A stretch of 64,000 nt of DNA from Cohnella rhizoplanae (GCF_948329515.1 NZ_CAOJCN010000007.1:62001-126000), one strand, 5' to 3'; shown: positions 1 to 9,769, counted from the stretch's first letter. Numbers and translations: made by a program. The notes: a model not told the origin generated them from the sequence alone.

Positions 1-86
1 TTGTCCGCGTTGTTGTTGCTTGCGCATGCGCCCAAGCTGATCGCAACGGTCAGACCGACTGCCAAGGTCTTGAAACTCTTATTCAT
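1..86 (-). CDS. Solute-binding lipoprotein, N-terminal fragment
   Basis: Only the first 28 or so codons lie in the window. The ATG at 86 follows a GGGGGAAAG ribosome binding site. The product begins MNKSFKTLAVGLTVAISLGAC, a short basic start, a hydrophobic stretch and a lipobox (LGAC) followed by an Asn-rich linker. This is typical of lipid-anchored substrate-binding proteins of ABC sugar importers in Firmicutes. Its place directly downstream of a YesN/YesM two-component pair on the same strand supports that reading. The substrate cannot be told from this fragment, and another kind of lipoprotein is possible. Confidence 0.7.
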   Translation of the reverse strand, partial: MNKSFKTLAVGLTVAISLGACASNNNAD

Positions 87-215
87 TTTCTTTCCCCCAG
101 ATGGTTTATTCATTTCGCATCCTTGCAGATTTATTATAATTCCTCATGCGCATGGGCCGCGTTAGAAGATCCGTGCCAGTAAGGATGAGAATACGATGAA
201 GATCGCGAAAATAAA

Positions 216-262
216 AAAATCGTCCGAAAACTATCTAACCTGTTTTCGGACGATTTTCTACT
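216..262 (-). terminator. Rho-independent terminator after the first YesN gene
   Basis: A near-perfect stem (AAAATCGTCCGAAAAC and its complement) with a 10-base loop is followed on the minus strand by a T-rich run. It lies 26 bp past the stop of the response regulator gene and separates it from the lipoprotein gene. Confidence 0.85.
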
Positions 263-287
263 TGGCTTGCGAATAGGTTCGTTGACG

Positions 288-1643
288 TTAGCTGTGCTTA
301 TCATGAACGCTCGCTTGTCTGTAGTCGCTTGGCAGCACGCCTACATGCTCCCGGAATAACCGGCTGAAATATTTATCGTCGTTATAGCCGACCTGTTCCG
401 CGATCCATTGAATGGTCTTGGTCGTATTCAATAAATAATGCTTGGCCCGCTCCATGCGGATTTCCCTTAAATAATCGGTGTACGTTTTACCCACGATCTG
501 CTTGAAGCATTGGCTGAAATAGCTGCTGCTCATATTGACCATCTGCGCCATTTCTCCCGCCGTGAGCGATTGACTCATCATCGTCTGGGCCAGATTCGTC
601 GCCTTCGCGATACTGTTCTGAATCTCAAGCGAGAACTGCGGTTTGATATTCGCATGCCGGATCGCGTCCCTTGCGCCGCTTAACCATGCTGCGAATTGCA
701 GGAAGTAATGAAACGAGTCTTCCATCGCGATATGGATTCCCATCGTTTGGCCATACAGCCGGTTCCACTCATCCGTAAGAGAGAAGAACAATCGGGTCAA
801 TCGAATCGGCGGAAGCTTGACCGCCTTCAGCTCCTGAAGCAAACGATCGAAAAAGGGATCCTCGTAGATCCAATCCGGAGACAGCCATTTTCGTTTCAAC
901 TCATTCAGGTCATGACCGCTATCTTTCCCGATGTTCACGACCTCGTCCCGATGGATGACGCGAAGCGACTGCGCCGGATCATAGTCATAAAAAAAGCCGT
1001 TCCTGCGGTAGGTCCGAATCAGCTGCACGATCGCCTTGCGGTCCAGTTCCTTCAGATCGCGGAAGCAAACAAGGGCGTGGCCTGCGCCCGTTGTCCAAGC
1101 GGCCGTTGGCATATCGTCCCAGTACCATACGCCCATTTCGACTTCAACGGCGTCCTTGGGCAAGGCTGCGTCCCATTTCGGATCATCGCTATGCGGATTC
1201 AACGTATAGACGACATAAATCCGATCGACCTGACTCGTTTCCGTTTGTTGAACCCCAAGCTTCTTCTTATCCAACAAGGAAGCGATTCTCCCCAGTACAT
1301 CCTCGAACTGTTCCTTCTCGAGCTGCGTCTTGGCGATATAATCGATGGCGCCAAGACGCAGCGCCTCCTGCACGTATTCGAAATCGGTATGCAGCGTCAA
1401 CACCACCACCTGGATATGCGGATGGTGCTTGCTTACCTCCTTCATTAACTCAATGCCGGACATGACCGGCATCGAGAGATCCGTTAACAATAAATCCACC
1501 TTGTTATTCTCGATAAACTTCAGCGCGTTCTCGCCATTATTCGCTTCCCCGACGACTTCCATTCCGAATTCCTTCCATGGCATGAAGCTGACCAGGCCTA
1601 TTCGAACGATTTTCTCATCATCGACAACCAGTACGCGAATCAC
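288..1643 (-). CDS. YesN-type response regulator with AraC helix-turn-helix
   Basis: The 451-residue protein has an N-terminal receiver domain (VLVVDDE at the start, phosphoacceptor Asp55 in LLTDLSMP), a central segment of about 200 residues without a recognised fold, and a C-terminal AraC/XylS DNA-binding domain (about 345-445, ending in the FSRLFREHVGVLPSDYR signature). It is paired by a 4-bp ATGA overlap with the upstream sensor kinase gene, so the two are translationally coupled. In Bacillales this family activates adjacent carbohydrate transporter genes, here probably the lipoprotein gene at the window edge. The inducing sugar is unknown. Confidence 0.93.
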   Translation of the reverse strand: MIRVLVVDDEKIVRIGLVSFMPWKEFGMEVVGEANNGENALKFIENNKVDLLLTDLSMPVMSGIELMKEVSKHHPHIQVVVLTLHTDFEYVQEALRLGAIDYIAKTQLEKEQFEDVLGRIASLLDKKKLGVQQTETSQVDRIYVVYTLNPHSDDPKWDAALPKDAVEVEMGVWYWDDMPTAAWTTGAGHALVCFRDLKELDRKAIVQLIRTYRRNGFFYDYDPAQSLRVIHRDEVVNIGKDSGHDLNELKRKWLSPDWIYEDPFFDRLLQELKAVKLPPIRLTRLFFSLTDEWNRLYGQTMGIHIAMEDSFHYFLQFAAWLSGARDAIRHANIKPQFSLEIQNSIAKATNLAQTMMSQSLTAGEMAQMVNMSSSYFSQCFKQIVGKTYTDYLREIRMERAKHYLLNTTKTIQWIAEQVGYNDDKYFSRLFREHVGVLPSDYRQASVHDKHS

Positions 1644-3379
1644 GATTTTTGTTCACCTCTATAAACAGGCAAGCTTAAGGAAACGATCGTTCCGTTGCCA
1701 ATCTCGCTCTTAATCGTAAACGTTGCCCGATCTCCATAATTGGACTCCAGTATCCGGATCACGTACTTCATGCCGATTCCCATCCCTACCTTCTGGCCGT
1801 CCAGGGGGTCGTCATGGAGCAGCTGTTCGATTTTCTCCGGCGTCATGCCGACCCCGTTGTCCTGCACCTTAATTTCCAGTTCCTCGTTTAACCGGATATC
1901 GACATGGACATAACCGTCGTCGCTTACGCCATGATAGAGCGCATTCTCCACCAACGGCTGAAGGATGAACCGCGGGATCTCGAGCTGCATCGCTTCCTCG
2001 TCCACATCGATATCGACGTCGAATTGGAAGTCGTATCTGATTTTCTGAAGCTGCAGATATTCGTTTAAAGCCTCCACCTCGCCCTGAATGGTCGTGCCAC
2101 CGCCCATTTTCCCCAAGTTGTACTGCAATAGCTTGTTGAGGGAGAGCGTTAGCTTGTCGATCTCCTCCTGTCCGTTCATCATCGCCAGCCAATGCACGGT
2201 GTCGAGCGTATTCATCAGAAAATGCGGATTAATCTGGTACAACAGTTTCTCTACCTCTAAATCCGCTCTTCGCTTTTCCTTCTGTTCGATTTCCGCGTAT
2301 AACTCCCATACCTTCTTCTTCATCACGCGAATTTTAAAGAGAAGATAATCGAATTCAGGTATATTCGTTAATTCGGTGTTGTCCTTGGCGTTGGATTGCA
2401 CCAAATTTTTGATTTCCATGTTAAATCGCTCTAGCGGCTTGTAGACCATTCTCGACATCAATAAAGCAAGACCGATCGCGACTAGTTCAAATAACAAGAA
2501 ATATAAAGCGATTTGCAAGAACCATTGATTTTTCTCTCGGTTCAATTCCTTTTTAGGCACGATCGACACGAGACTCCAGCCTTGATTGCTTGTTTCTTTA
2601 TGCCATACGGATTGTCCGTTTATGCCCGACGTTACTTTTTTGCCGGCGGCAGGAAATAGGCTGTTCAACGGAAAATTCACTTCATCCTGGGAGTACGTAA
2701 TTCTGCCTTCATTATTGAGAATGAGGAGATTGCGCGACCTGCTGTCCGTGGATTTGGATTGCAAGAGCTTCTGAGCCGTATTAAAGCCTGTCTCTACGTA
2801 TAGATAAATGTCCTGGTTCGACACATTTACTTTTCGCATGATACTAAAAACCAATTGATTGGACGATCTATTATAGCTTTTATGCGGACCGAAATAAGTG
2901 ATTTCCGGATAACTTTCCATAATTGGAAGCAGCGCTGGATTAAAGGATTCTCTAACCATAAAATTCTCAAAATCATATTCGCCGGTATTTTCATTGTAGT
3001 ACAAGGTCAATCCGACGTTAGGGTTCGAAAAGGTAACGACGTTCAGCTCGTATTTCATGTCATTCCGAAGTCTAATAATCTCGAATCGGCTGGTCTCTTC
3101 ATGCAGCTGCTCCAGAATCCTGTTCGTCCCTCCGCCGAAAGCGAGCTGCTGGGAAACATGGTTCAGGTTGTTTAAGGTATTGTCCAAAATCAACAAATCT
3201 TGCTTGAGGTTGCTCTGAAGGGAGGTGCCGACCTTGTTGGCGAGGATCGAATTAATCGTAAAGAGAGAGGCCAATCCCAGACAAACGAAGGGGATCAGTA
3301 CAATCAGGAAAAATATTGAGATAATTCGATGTTTAAACGTGAATTGCCGAAAACGCTTGGATATAAAACCTAACTTCAC
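1640..3379 (-). CDS. YesM-type sensor histidine kinase
   Basis: The GTG at 3379 is preferred because GGGAGGG lies 6-7 bases upstream; an in-frame GTG at 3400 would add seven residues but has no clear ribosome binding site. The product has a membrane segment near residues 17-41, a long extracellular sensor region, a second membrane segment near 286-309 followed by a HAMP-like linker, a His-kinase phosphoacceptor (QINPHFLMNTL, about His386) and a HATPase_c domain with N box (QPLVENALYHG) and G boxes (DNGVGM, GMGIGM). This is the LytS/YesM class. It probably senses a sugar or a binding-protein complex and phosphorylates the regulator encoded immediately downstream. Confidence 0.92.
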   Translation of the reverse strand: MKLGFISKRFRQFTFKHRIISIFFLIVLIPFVCLGLASLFTINSILANKVGTSLQSNLKQDLLILDNTLNNLNHVSQQLAFGGGTNRILEQLHEETSRFEIIRLRNDMKYELNVVTFSNPNVGLTLYYNENTGEYDFENFMVRESFNPALLPIMESYPEITYFGPHKSYNRSSNQLVFSIMRKVNVSNQDIYLYVETGFNTAQKLLQSKSTDSRSRNLLILNNEGRITYSQDEVNFPLNSLFPAAGKKVTSGINGQSVWHKETSNQGWSLVSIVPKKELNREKNQWFLQIALYFLLFELVAIGLALLMSRMVYKPLERFNMEIKNLVQSNAKDNTELTNIPEFDYLLFKIRVMKKKVWELYAEIEQKEKRRADLEVEKLLYQINPHFLMNTLDTVHWLAMMNGQEEIDKLTLSLNKLLQYNLGKMGGGTTIQGEVEALNEYLQLQKIRYDFQFDVDIDVDEEAMQLEIPRFILQPLVENALYHGVSDDGYVHVDIRLNEELEIKVQDNGVGMTPEKIEQLLHDDPLDGQKVGMGIGMKYVIRILESNYGDRATFTIKSEIGNGTIVSLSLPVYRGEQKS

Positions 3380-3437
3380 TATCTTCCCTCCCGATCTCAC
3401 CTTATCTTATCATGGATTGCCCATAAAATAATGATAA

Positions 3438-3482
3438 GCAAGCCATAAACCCCATACCTTTCGGTAATAGGGCTTATGGCTG
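3438..3482 (-). terminator. Stem-loop after the amylase gene
   Basis: An imperfect inverted repeat (AGCCATAA-CCC with GGG-TTATGGCT) lies just beyond the amylase stop codon. The T-run that follows on the minus strand is poor, so it may terminate only weakly or act as an mRNA end stabiliser. Confidence 0.5.
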
Positions 3483-3486
3483 CGAA

Positions 3487-6400
3487 TTAGCTATTCAAAA
3501 GCGAGTATACGATCTGCGCGGATTCTGCGCGCGTCAGGGAAGTCAGCGGCATAAAGGCGTTCGCGCCCTTGCCCTTCAAGAGACCTAGCGCGCTTGCCTG
3601 CGACACGGCATCCTGCGCCCAAGCGCTGATGCTTGCCTGATCCGCGAATGCAGAGCCTGCTGCCGGAGCGTCATGGTTCCCGCTTCGGAAAGCATAGGCG
3701 CGCATCAGCATGACGGCCGCTTCTTGCCTGGTGATCGTCTGAGCCGGCTCGAACCTTTGCTCGCCGAGGCCGGTTACGATTCCCGCTTCATATACAGCCG
3801 TCACCGCATCTGAGTACCATGCGTTGACCTTGACATCCTTAAACGGATTCGAGCCTGTCGATTGGAGACCAAGCGACCTCGCCAGCAGCGCGGCGAATTC
3901 CGCTCTCGATACCGAACGCTTAGGCGAGAATTCCGTCTCCGTCGTTCCGTTTACGATCTGCTTCGCGGCAAGCGATTTAATGGCTAGAGAAGCCCAGTTA
4001 GACTCGCCGACATCGCTGAAGCTCTTGTTCACTTCCAGCACGGCATAGGTGCTGAAATGACGAACTTGCGCGGAAATGACGTTGTTCTCGATCTTACCGC
4101 CTGCGTATTGAAGCTCATTTCGGTCGCCGATGAAGAAGACGCCCGTCAGATCCTTATCGACCGCTCCCTCCAGCGCGAACCGAAGCGTGAGCGGCTTCGC
4201 AAATTCGCTGATCTTTTTCGCTTCTTTGTTGTCGGTCACGATGGATAGCGAGAAATCATACATTTGTCCGACGACCTTGACGGAAGCGCGGTTCAGAAGA
4301 CCGGCATTCTGGAGCTCTTCCGTATTGGATTGCGCGACGGGAGCAACCTGCAGCGAAATCTTCGTGTTGGCTGTCGACTGGCCTGCTGCGCTCAATTGCG
4401 CTGCGCTCAGAACTTCCGCAGGGAGCTCGACGGAGATGGCGTTAAACTGGATCCGGATCGGCTTGTTGCCGGTCAGGTCGGCAGCCTGGATCGGAAGCAG
4501 AACCTGCGTCGCTTCCTTCGCTGCGCTCAGAACCTGATCTCCGCTTAACCGCTTCAGATCTTCATCTTTAAAGGTCGTAACGACTTTGTTGTCGCCGGCC
4601 GGCGTCGGTGTCGGCGTCGACGTTGGTGTCGGCGTTCCCGGATCAGGTACGATGACCGGACCTTGCGTAATGACCGCCTTCTTGAATGTATCCGCCGCCG
4701 TTGCCAGAGCTGTCAGCGCATCGTCCAATTGCTGCGCTGTAGCGGCCGAATTACCGTATGCCGCTTCAGCCGCCGCGATGGCCGCTTGCAGCACAGCCTT
4801 GGAGCCTGCCGGATATTGTCCCGGGTTTGCGCCCTCGACCGCCCCGTCCAGCAAGGCTTGCGCTGCATCGATCGCCTGGCGGAGCGCCGTCCGGTCTTCG
4901 ATCGTCATCGACTTGACGACGACCGTGAAGGTTTTCTTGTCGGTCGCTTCACCCTTCGTTAACGTCGCGGTCAGGACCACGGTAGCGTCCGACTCGCCTG
5001 CCGCCGGACGAACGACTGCGCCCGCCGCACTGATGACTTCTGGCTTGTCGCTGGACCAGGAGATGGCCACATCGCCCGCTGCGGAAGTGGGCAGCGTCAC
5101 GTTACCCGTGACGAGCGCTGCATCGTTGCCTTCGGCGTAGCCCACTTCGAGCGCCGCGACCGCATCCGATACCGCTTCTGCGTCCAGATCTCCCTGGAGA
5201 ACCCAGTGCGCGTTAAGGTTGGTGACGGACGCGGTCGACCAGTTGCCCTCGAACACGCGGACGCCGTTGCTGTTGTAGTACTGCTGGCCTATTCCGTCCG
5301 TGTTGTCATAGTATCCTCTGAACACGTAGCCGGCTCTTTCCGGCGGGGTGATGCCGATCGGCAGCTTGCCGCCATGAGAGACCGATACGCTTGCCGTACC
5401 GCCCGATCCGCTCTGCGGATCCAGCGCGACATTGTAGCTGTTCGCCGCGAAGCGGGCGTACAGCGTCAGATCGCCCACGGAGCCCTCCGCAATGCTGGTG
5501 AGCTTGGAGCTCGGTTTGAATTGCGGATCGGTGAACCAGCCGACGAAGGAATAGCCTTCCTTCGGGCTCGGCGCGATCAGATCGAGCGCCGGCGTTACGA
5601 TCGTATAGGCCGCCGGTTCGGTGCCCGGCATGACGGCGGAGCCTGCGCCGTCCCTATAAGCGATCGCGTAGGATACCAGGTTCCACTTGGCGAAGAGCGT
5701 CGTCGACGCCGCCACCGTATCCGTGCCGAAGTTCCATTCGTTCTTGAACTCCGCATCCTTGTACCATCCGCCGAACGTATAACCGTTTCGGACCGGCGGC
5801 TGCGGCGCGGCGATCTTGGTGCCGTATACGACGTTGGCGACGGACATGACCGGGCTGCCGCCCTGGGCATTGAAATTGACCAAGGCTTTGTCCGCATCCA
5901 GCTTGATCCATCCGGCGTAAAGGGTCATCGCATAGATGTTATTTTCGCCGAGGGGGTTGACCAAGGGCTTGTCGAAGTCATAGACCTGCGTCATCCCCGC
6001 GTCAATGTACCATTTTCCGTCGAAGAGGTACCCGCTGCGCGTAGGATCGGTTGCCGGCCGGGTCGCTTTTGCGCCTTCCCGGACATATTGATTGGCGACC
6101 GCGCTGCCGCCCGACGTGTCGAAGATCACGCCGTTGCGTCCCGGCGGGAATACGCCGCTGGTCGCGTAGCCGATGTTGTTGCCTGCGGCAAACGCCGTGT
6201 CCCAGTTGGCGCGGGCGTTATTGCCGGTATCGGACGAGCCGTTGATGTTAAAGTTCGTCAGCGTATTGCTGGTGCCATAGAAATACAATTGCTCATTATT
6301 GAGCATGGAGGCGGTAATCGCCGGTTGATTGGATTGTTGTTGGACGTCCGCGTTGGTGCGTGTGTTGAAGATAATCCCGCCGACGGCAGCACGCGGCATT

Positions 6401-8445
6401 TTAATCGTATACCAATGGGTGTCGGCGCCGTTGTATTTCATTCTCGTCATCGTGCCGCCCGGCCATCCGCCGAACAGCTCGGGGTTAAACGTGTAAGCCC
6501 TTACTCCGTAGTCGAAGGTGCCCCAAGCCTGGTAGTTCGCATGCCGGTTGATGGAGAAATAAACGTTGACGTGCGTCGGCTCCGCTACCGGCGGCGCGGC
6601 CGCTTTTTCAGGCTCTACCCGCGTGTAGGTAAATTCCCGGATCATCCACTTGCCTCCGGCTTCCCGGCCCATCAGCGACACGGCGATAGGATCGTTGTAA
6701 TTGCCGCTCACGATGATGATGTCGTCGTTGACAAAGCTCGCGGCGACACCGTTGTTAACGGCATACATCGCTTCGGTGACATTGACCGCCGACAGCCTCA
6801 GTTTCAGTTGATTGCCCGTAAAGCTGTTGCCCGCGATGACATCGTCGTCGCTCGGCAAGGCGGCCAGAATGGCGGGCGTCGCGCTCTCCCGTTCCATCAG
6901 CACCACGAGGCCGGGGTTAGGATTGGTGTCGGTATTGGATACTTTGGCAGGGTTGCCGGGAAGAGTCCCGCTCATTCTGCCGTTCGCTACGGTGAATACG
7001 TTGCTCGGGTTCAGCACGTCCACGTAGAAGCCATCCTTCAGGAACTTCACAGGCACGCTACCCAGCACGCGGTCGGTCTTGCTCGTGTTAACCAGTACCG
7101 CGCCGCCGCCGGCCTCGTTCGTGCCGCGCTCGATCATGACGGCGTTGTTGCCGAGGCTTACCAGATTCTCGTCGCGTCCCGCCATGGCGTTGTGGAACTT
7201 GTTGACGGCCACGACCTCGGGATGCGTCCATTGAGGCTTGCTGTTGGCGACGTTGTCCGCAGTCCGCACGTTGGCTCGCTGCGTGCCGTCGGCATTGACG
7301 TTACGGGCGAAGAAAAGAGGCGAGGCGTCCTTCCGTGCGGCGATCATCGCCCAGCCCTGTCTGATCTGCTTCGGGCTGAAGCTCAGGGACTCCCCTTCGT
7401 TGTTGTAAGTGTCGTGGGATTCTACCCAAGGCACCAGCCGGTCGGCCGTCAGACCCTCGGCGCCGTAATCCGCCCATTTGTCGAGACGACCGATATCCCC
7501 GACCTCGAGGACGCCGCGTACATCATGCCCATACTTGGAAGCCGTCAGGTCGATATACTTGGCATAGCCTTGCATCCTGTCCATGTTGGGGTCTCCCCCT
7601 TGCAGCACCTCGCCGTACTGGAAGTTGACCTTGCCTTTCTCCTCCAGGTAAGCCTTGGCGGCGCCGGTCACGTTTTTCACGTAATCGCTGGCGAACTTTC
7701 CGTCGGCATACTTCGGATTCGCTGCGCCCGCGGCGATGCTTGCGGGGGATGGCGCGTCGTCGTCCAGCTCGATATGCTTGATGGCGTCATAGCGGAAACC
7801 GCTCGCGCCGGCGTCGATGATGTCCTTCAAGTACGCGATGTAGGCGTCTTGAACGAACTTGGAATGCGTGTCCAGATCCCTCAGTCCGCTGATCATCTCC
7901 GGCTGGGTCAGAAGGAAACGATCATTGTAGCCTACATTGCCGGTCACATTGTGGAAATACGTGCTGTCGTTCCACGGGGCATCCGAGTTGGCGGCAGCGC
8001 CCATATGGTTCGCCACCACGTCGACGATGACCTTGATGCCAAGCGCGTTGGCGGCGGAGGTCAGGCTGACGAACGCGTCCCTGTCGCCGAATTTGTTGCC
8101 GTTGCCGCCGGCGACCATATTGCGGGGCGTATAGGAAGAAGCCCAGCCGGTCCCCCCGGAGGAACTGCCCATGATCGGCGACGTCTGAATCGCCGTGTAG
8201 CCTGCGTCGGCGATCGCCTGCAGGTTCTCCTGTATAACGTTTAAATTCCAGTCGAAGGCGTGCAGAATAACGCCGTCCCGGATGCGTTCCGGCGTGCCGC
8301 CGCCAGCGGCGGCCGACGCCGTAAACGGCGCATCTATCGGCTCTTCTGCGAATACCGGATTTGTAGCGGTGACAAACGGGAACGAAACGACCGCCATGCA
8401 CCAAACGAGTACATGCGCCAAAACCTTATTCCATTTCCTGCTCAA
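3487..8445 (-). CDS. SLH-anchored multidomain alpha-amylase (GH13)
   Basis: The 1652-residue exported starch hydrolase has a signal peptide (about 1-34) and an AmyE-like GH13 catalytic domain with all three acidic residues: Asp220 in GFRYDAIKH, Glu279 in QYGEV and Asp345 in ESHD. Next come a probable starch-binding module (about 625-735), four InlB/Flg_new-type repeats (about 770-1083, each ending near LYAGW, LFAKW or LYARF), an Ig-like domain (about 1090-1185), a FIVAR-like helical module (about 1190-1265), a Pro/Thr linker, an unrecognised domain (about 1300-1470) and three SLH repeats at the C terminus. SLH repeats tie proteins to pyruvylated wall polymers, so the enzyme should sit on the cell surface. 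It is far longer than secreted amylases of about 500-660 residues. It is probably monocistronic. Confidence 0.93.
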   Translation of the reverse strand: MSRKWNKVLAHVLVWCMAVVSFPFVTATNPVFAEEPIDAPFTASAAAGGGTPERIRDGVILHAFDWNLNVIQENLQAIADAGYTAIQTSPIMGSSSGGTGWASSYTPRNMVAGGNGNKFGDRDAFVSLTSAANALGIKVIVDVVANHMGAAANSDAPWNDSTYFHNVTGNVGYNDRFLLTQPEMISGLRDLDTHSKFVQDAYIAYLKDIIDAGASGFRYDAIKHIELDDDAPSPASIAAGAANPKYADGKFASDYVKNVTGAAKAYLEEKGKVNFQYGEVLQGGDPNMDRMQGYAKYIDLTASKYGHDVRGVLEVGDIGRLDKWADYGAEGLTADRLVPWVESHDTYNNEGESLSFSPKQIRQGWAMIAARKDASPLFFARNVNADGTQRANVRTADNVANSKPQWTHPEVVAVNKFHNAMAGRDENLVSLGNNAVMIERGTNEAGGGAVLVNTSKTDRVLGSVPVKFLKDGFYVDVLNPSNVFTVANGRMSGTLPGNPAKVSNTDTNPNPGLVVLMERESATPAILAALPSDDDVIAGNSFTGNQLKLRLSAVNVTEAMYAVNNGVAASFVNDDIIIVSGNYNDPIAVSLMGREAGGKWMIREFTYTRVEPEKAAAPPVAEPTHVNVYFSINRHANYQAWGTFDYGVRAYTFNPELFGGWPGGTMTRMKYNGADTHWYTIKMPRAAVGGIIFNTRTNADVQQQSNQPAITASMLNNEQLYFYGTSNTLTNFNINGSSDTGNNARANWDTAFAAGNNIGYATSGVFPPGRNGVIFDTSGGSAVANQYVREGAKATRPATDPTRSGYLFDGKWYIDAGMTQVYDFDKPLVNPLGENNIYAMTLYAGWIKLDADKALVNFNAQGGSPVMSVANVVYGTKIAAPQPPVRNGYTFGGWYKDAEFKNEWNFGTDTVAASTTLFAKWNLVSYAIAYRDGAGSAVMPGTEPAAYTIVTPALDLIAPSPKEGYSFVGWFTDPQFKPSSKLTSIAEGSVGDLTLYARFAANSYNVALDPQSGSGGTASVSVSHGGKLPIGITPPERAGYVFRGYYDNTDGIGQQYYNSNGVRVFEGNWSTASVTNLNAHWVLQGDLDAEAVSDAVAALEVGYAEGNDAALVTGNVTLPTSAAGDVAISWSSDKPEVISAAGAVVRPAAGESDATVVLTATLTKGEATDKKTFTVVVKSMTIEDRTALRQAIDAAQALLDGAVEGANPGQYPAGSKAVLQAAIAAAEAAYGNSAATAQQLDDALTALATAADTFKKAVITQGPVIVPDPGTPTPTSTPTPTPAGDNKVVTTFKDEDLKRLSGDQVLSAAKEATQVLLPIQAADLTGNKPIRIQFNAISVELPAEVLSAAQLSAAGQSTANTKISLQVAPVAQSNTEELQNAGLLNRASVKVVGQMYDFSLSIVTDNKEAKKISEFAKPLTLRFALEGAVDKDLTGVFFIGDRNELQYAGGKIENNVISAQVRHFSTYAVLEVNKSFSDVGESNWASLAIKSLAAKQIVNGTTETEFSPKRSVSRAEFAALLARSLGLQSTGSNPFKDVKVNAWYSDAVTAVYEAGIVTGLGEQRFEPAQTITRQEAAVMLMRAYAFRSGNHDAPAAGSAFADQASISAWAQDAVSQASALGLLKGKGANAFMPLTSLTRAESAQIVYSLLNS

Positions 8446-8539
8446 ATGAATTCCCCTTCCAATCTTTTTATATTGCCAAGTTAATATATCACCTCCCCCT
8501 TTTTTTCGAGGTAGATATCGATATCGAAACTAGACGATT

Positions 8540-8553
8540 ATTAAGCGATTACA
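8540..8553 (-). promoter_or_regulatory. Possible cre (CcpA) site of the amylase gene
   Basis: The minus strand reads TGTAATCGCTTAAT, matching 12 of 14 positions of TGWAANCGNTNWCA. It lies about 95 bp upstream of the amylase start, where catabolite repression would be expected. The final CA is missing, so this is tentative. Confidence 0.4.
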
Positions 8554-8699
8554 AAAAAACGGCGCGAAAAAATTCTATCCTCTTTTCGTCGGAATACCTA
8601 ACCTTGTTTATTGCATAAGTCCTAGAATTAGCCGGCCTATCACGCGAAAGAGGTAGATTGCAAGCAGCAACCGGATGGATCCATGCTACACCAACAACA

Positions 8700-8728
8700 A
8701 GAAACCACGTCTAGTTGGACGTGGTTTC
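8700..8728 (-). terminator. Terminator-like hairpin after the SDR gene
   Basis: A perfect stem GAAACCACGTC / GACGTGGTTTC with a 6-base loop is followed on the minus strand by TTGTTGTTGG. It is nearly identical to the hairpin at 9770-9794, and the two bracket the SDR gene. Confidence 0.65.
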
Positions 8729-8813
8729 GTTGTTTGCCGTCTCTAGTGAAGCGTGGATCGCGTGCGGATAGCATAACGTTCTTTACCAGGAGACTCAGCT
8801 CTCAGAAAATCCA

Positions 8814-9584
8814 TTAAACGACGCTCATACCGCCGTCCACGGCCAGCTCTTGACCGGTTACCTGCGAGGCCAGCTCCGAGCAGAAAAAGGCGACGGCGTT
8901 CGCGATGTCTTCGCCGGTCTGGTGTCGGCCCAGCGGCAGCCGGCTGGACATCCGCTTTGCCTCCGCCAAGGTGCCGGCTTGTTCGATCCGAGCCGTCTCG
9001 CCTTCGGACATGACCCAGCCCGGATGGACGACATTGGCCCGTATCCGATGCTTGGCAGAGCTTGCGGCTACGTTGCGCGTGAACGTCACGATCCCGCTTT
9101 TGGCTACTGCGTACGCCAGCGTATCCTCCGCCCCCTTGGCATGATGCAAGGAACCGATGTTGACGATGCTGCCGCCGCCTCCGCGAACCATGACGGGAAG
9201 CACGGCTTTACAGGTCAACATCGTACCCTTGAGGTTCACGTCCAGCACGCGGTGCCACAGTGCCTCATCCATGTCAAGCAGCGTGGCGCGCGGAAAGATG
9301 CCCGCGTTGTTCACGAGAATATCGATCGTCCCGTAACGCTGTTCCGTCTGCGAGACGAGCCGGGACACGTCCGCTGCCGAAGTCACATCGCAGGACACGA
9401 ACATCGCGTCGAATCCTTTCTCCCGCCATCCTGCCGCGACGGCCTCGCCTCGCTCGCTAACGTCCGCAATCGCCACCTTGGCCTTGCCCATCAGCAGCCT
9501 ACGCGCGATATCCGCTCCGATGCCCATGGCGCCGCCAGTGACGATCGCAACCTTATTCTCAAAGCTCATGATCGCTTCCTTCAT
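8814..9584 (-). CDS. SDR-family NAD(P)-dependent oxidoreductase
   Basis: The 256-residue classical short-chain dehydrogenase has a Rossmann cofactor site (TGGAMGIG near the N terminus), the NNAG structural motif, the catalytic Ser in NIGSLHH and the YAVAK catalytic Tyr/Lys pair, with the usual C-terminal GQELAVDGG. It should oxidise or reduce a hydroxy/keto group, probably of a sugar, judging from the FAD oxidoreductase and sugar ABC genes on the same strand. GGGGG lies 7 bases before the ATG at 9584; an in-frame ATG at 9569 with AAGGA is an equally plausible start. It is flanked on both sides by near-identical hairpins, so it may be its own unit. Substrate unknown. Confidence 0.88.
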   Translation of the reverse strand: MKEAIMSFENKVAIVTGGAMGIGADIARRLLMGKAKVAIADVSERGEAVAAGWREKGFDAMFVSCDVTSAADVSRLVSQTEQRYGTIDILVNNAGIFPRATLLDMDEALWHRVLDVNLKGTMLTCKAVLPVMVRGGGGSIVNIGSLHHAKGAEDTLAYAVAKSGIVTFTRNVAASSAKHRIRANVVHPGWVMSEGETARIEQAGTLAEAKRMSSRLPLGRHQTGEDIANAVAFFCSELASQVTGQELAVDGGMSVV

Positions 9585-9769
9585 GCGAAGTCCCCCTTAC
9601 CATGGATGATCGTCCCACAGCCGTCTAGCTTGAACATTTCCAGTAGCATAAGGTTATCCCTTCCGCGCTTCTTTAGACCTTTACCCGCAACCGTGGCGAC
9701 AAACTTTCGGTGTCGTACAATTCGACCTCCCGCCCCGGGGTTCCTCCAACGCGGTACCACCAGCAACAA

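Larger units (their letters stand above)
8446..8813. other. Intergenic region upstream of the amylase gene
   Basis: The 368 bp hold an extended -10-like TGATATATT on the minus strand (8483-8491), a palindromic ATATCGATAT near 8514, a possible CcpA site (8540-8553) and a terminator hairpin (8700-8728). I see no convincing ORF. Confidence 0.5.

Noticed and set aside
5206..8244. A 1012-codon ORF on the plus strand opposite the amylase gene
   Set aside because: It is a frame-open shadow in G+C-rich coding DNA: Arg/Val/His-rich composition, no domain, no ribosome binding site, and fully antisense to an enzyme with clear motifs.
9750..9761. T-box-like GGTGGTACCGCG on the minus strand between the MFS and SDR genes
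   Set aside because: The hairpin and T-run come before the motif instead of after it, there is no stem I or specifier loop, and the downstream gene is not an amino-acid gene.
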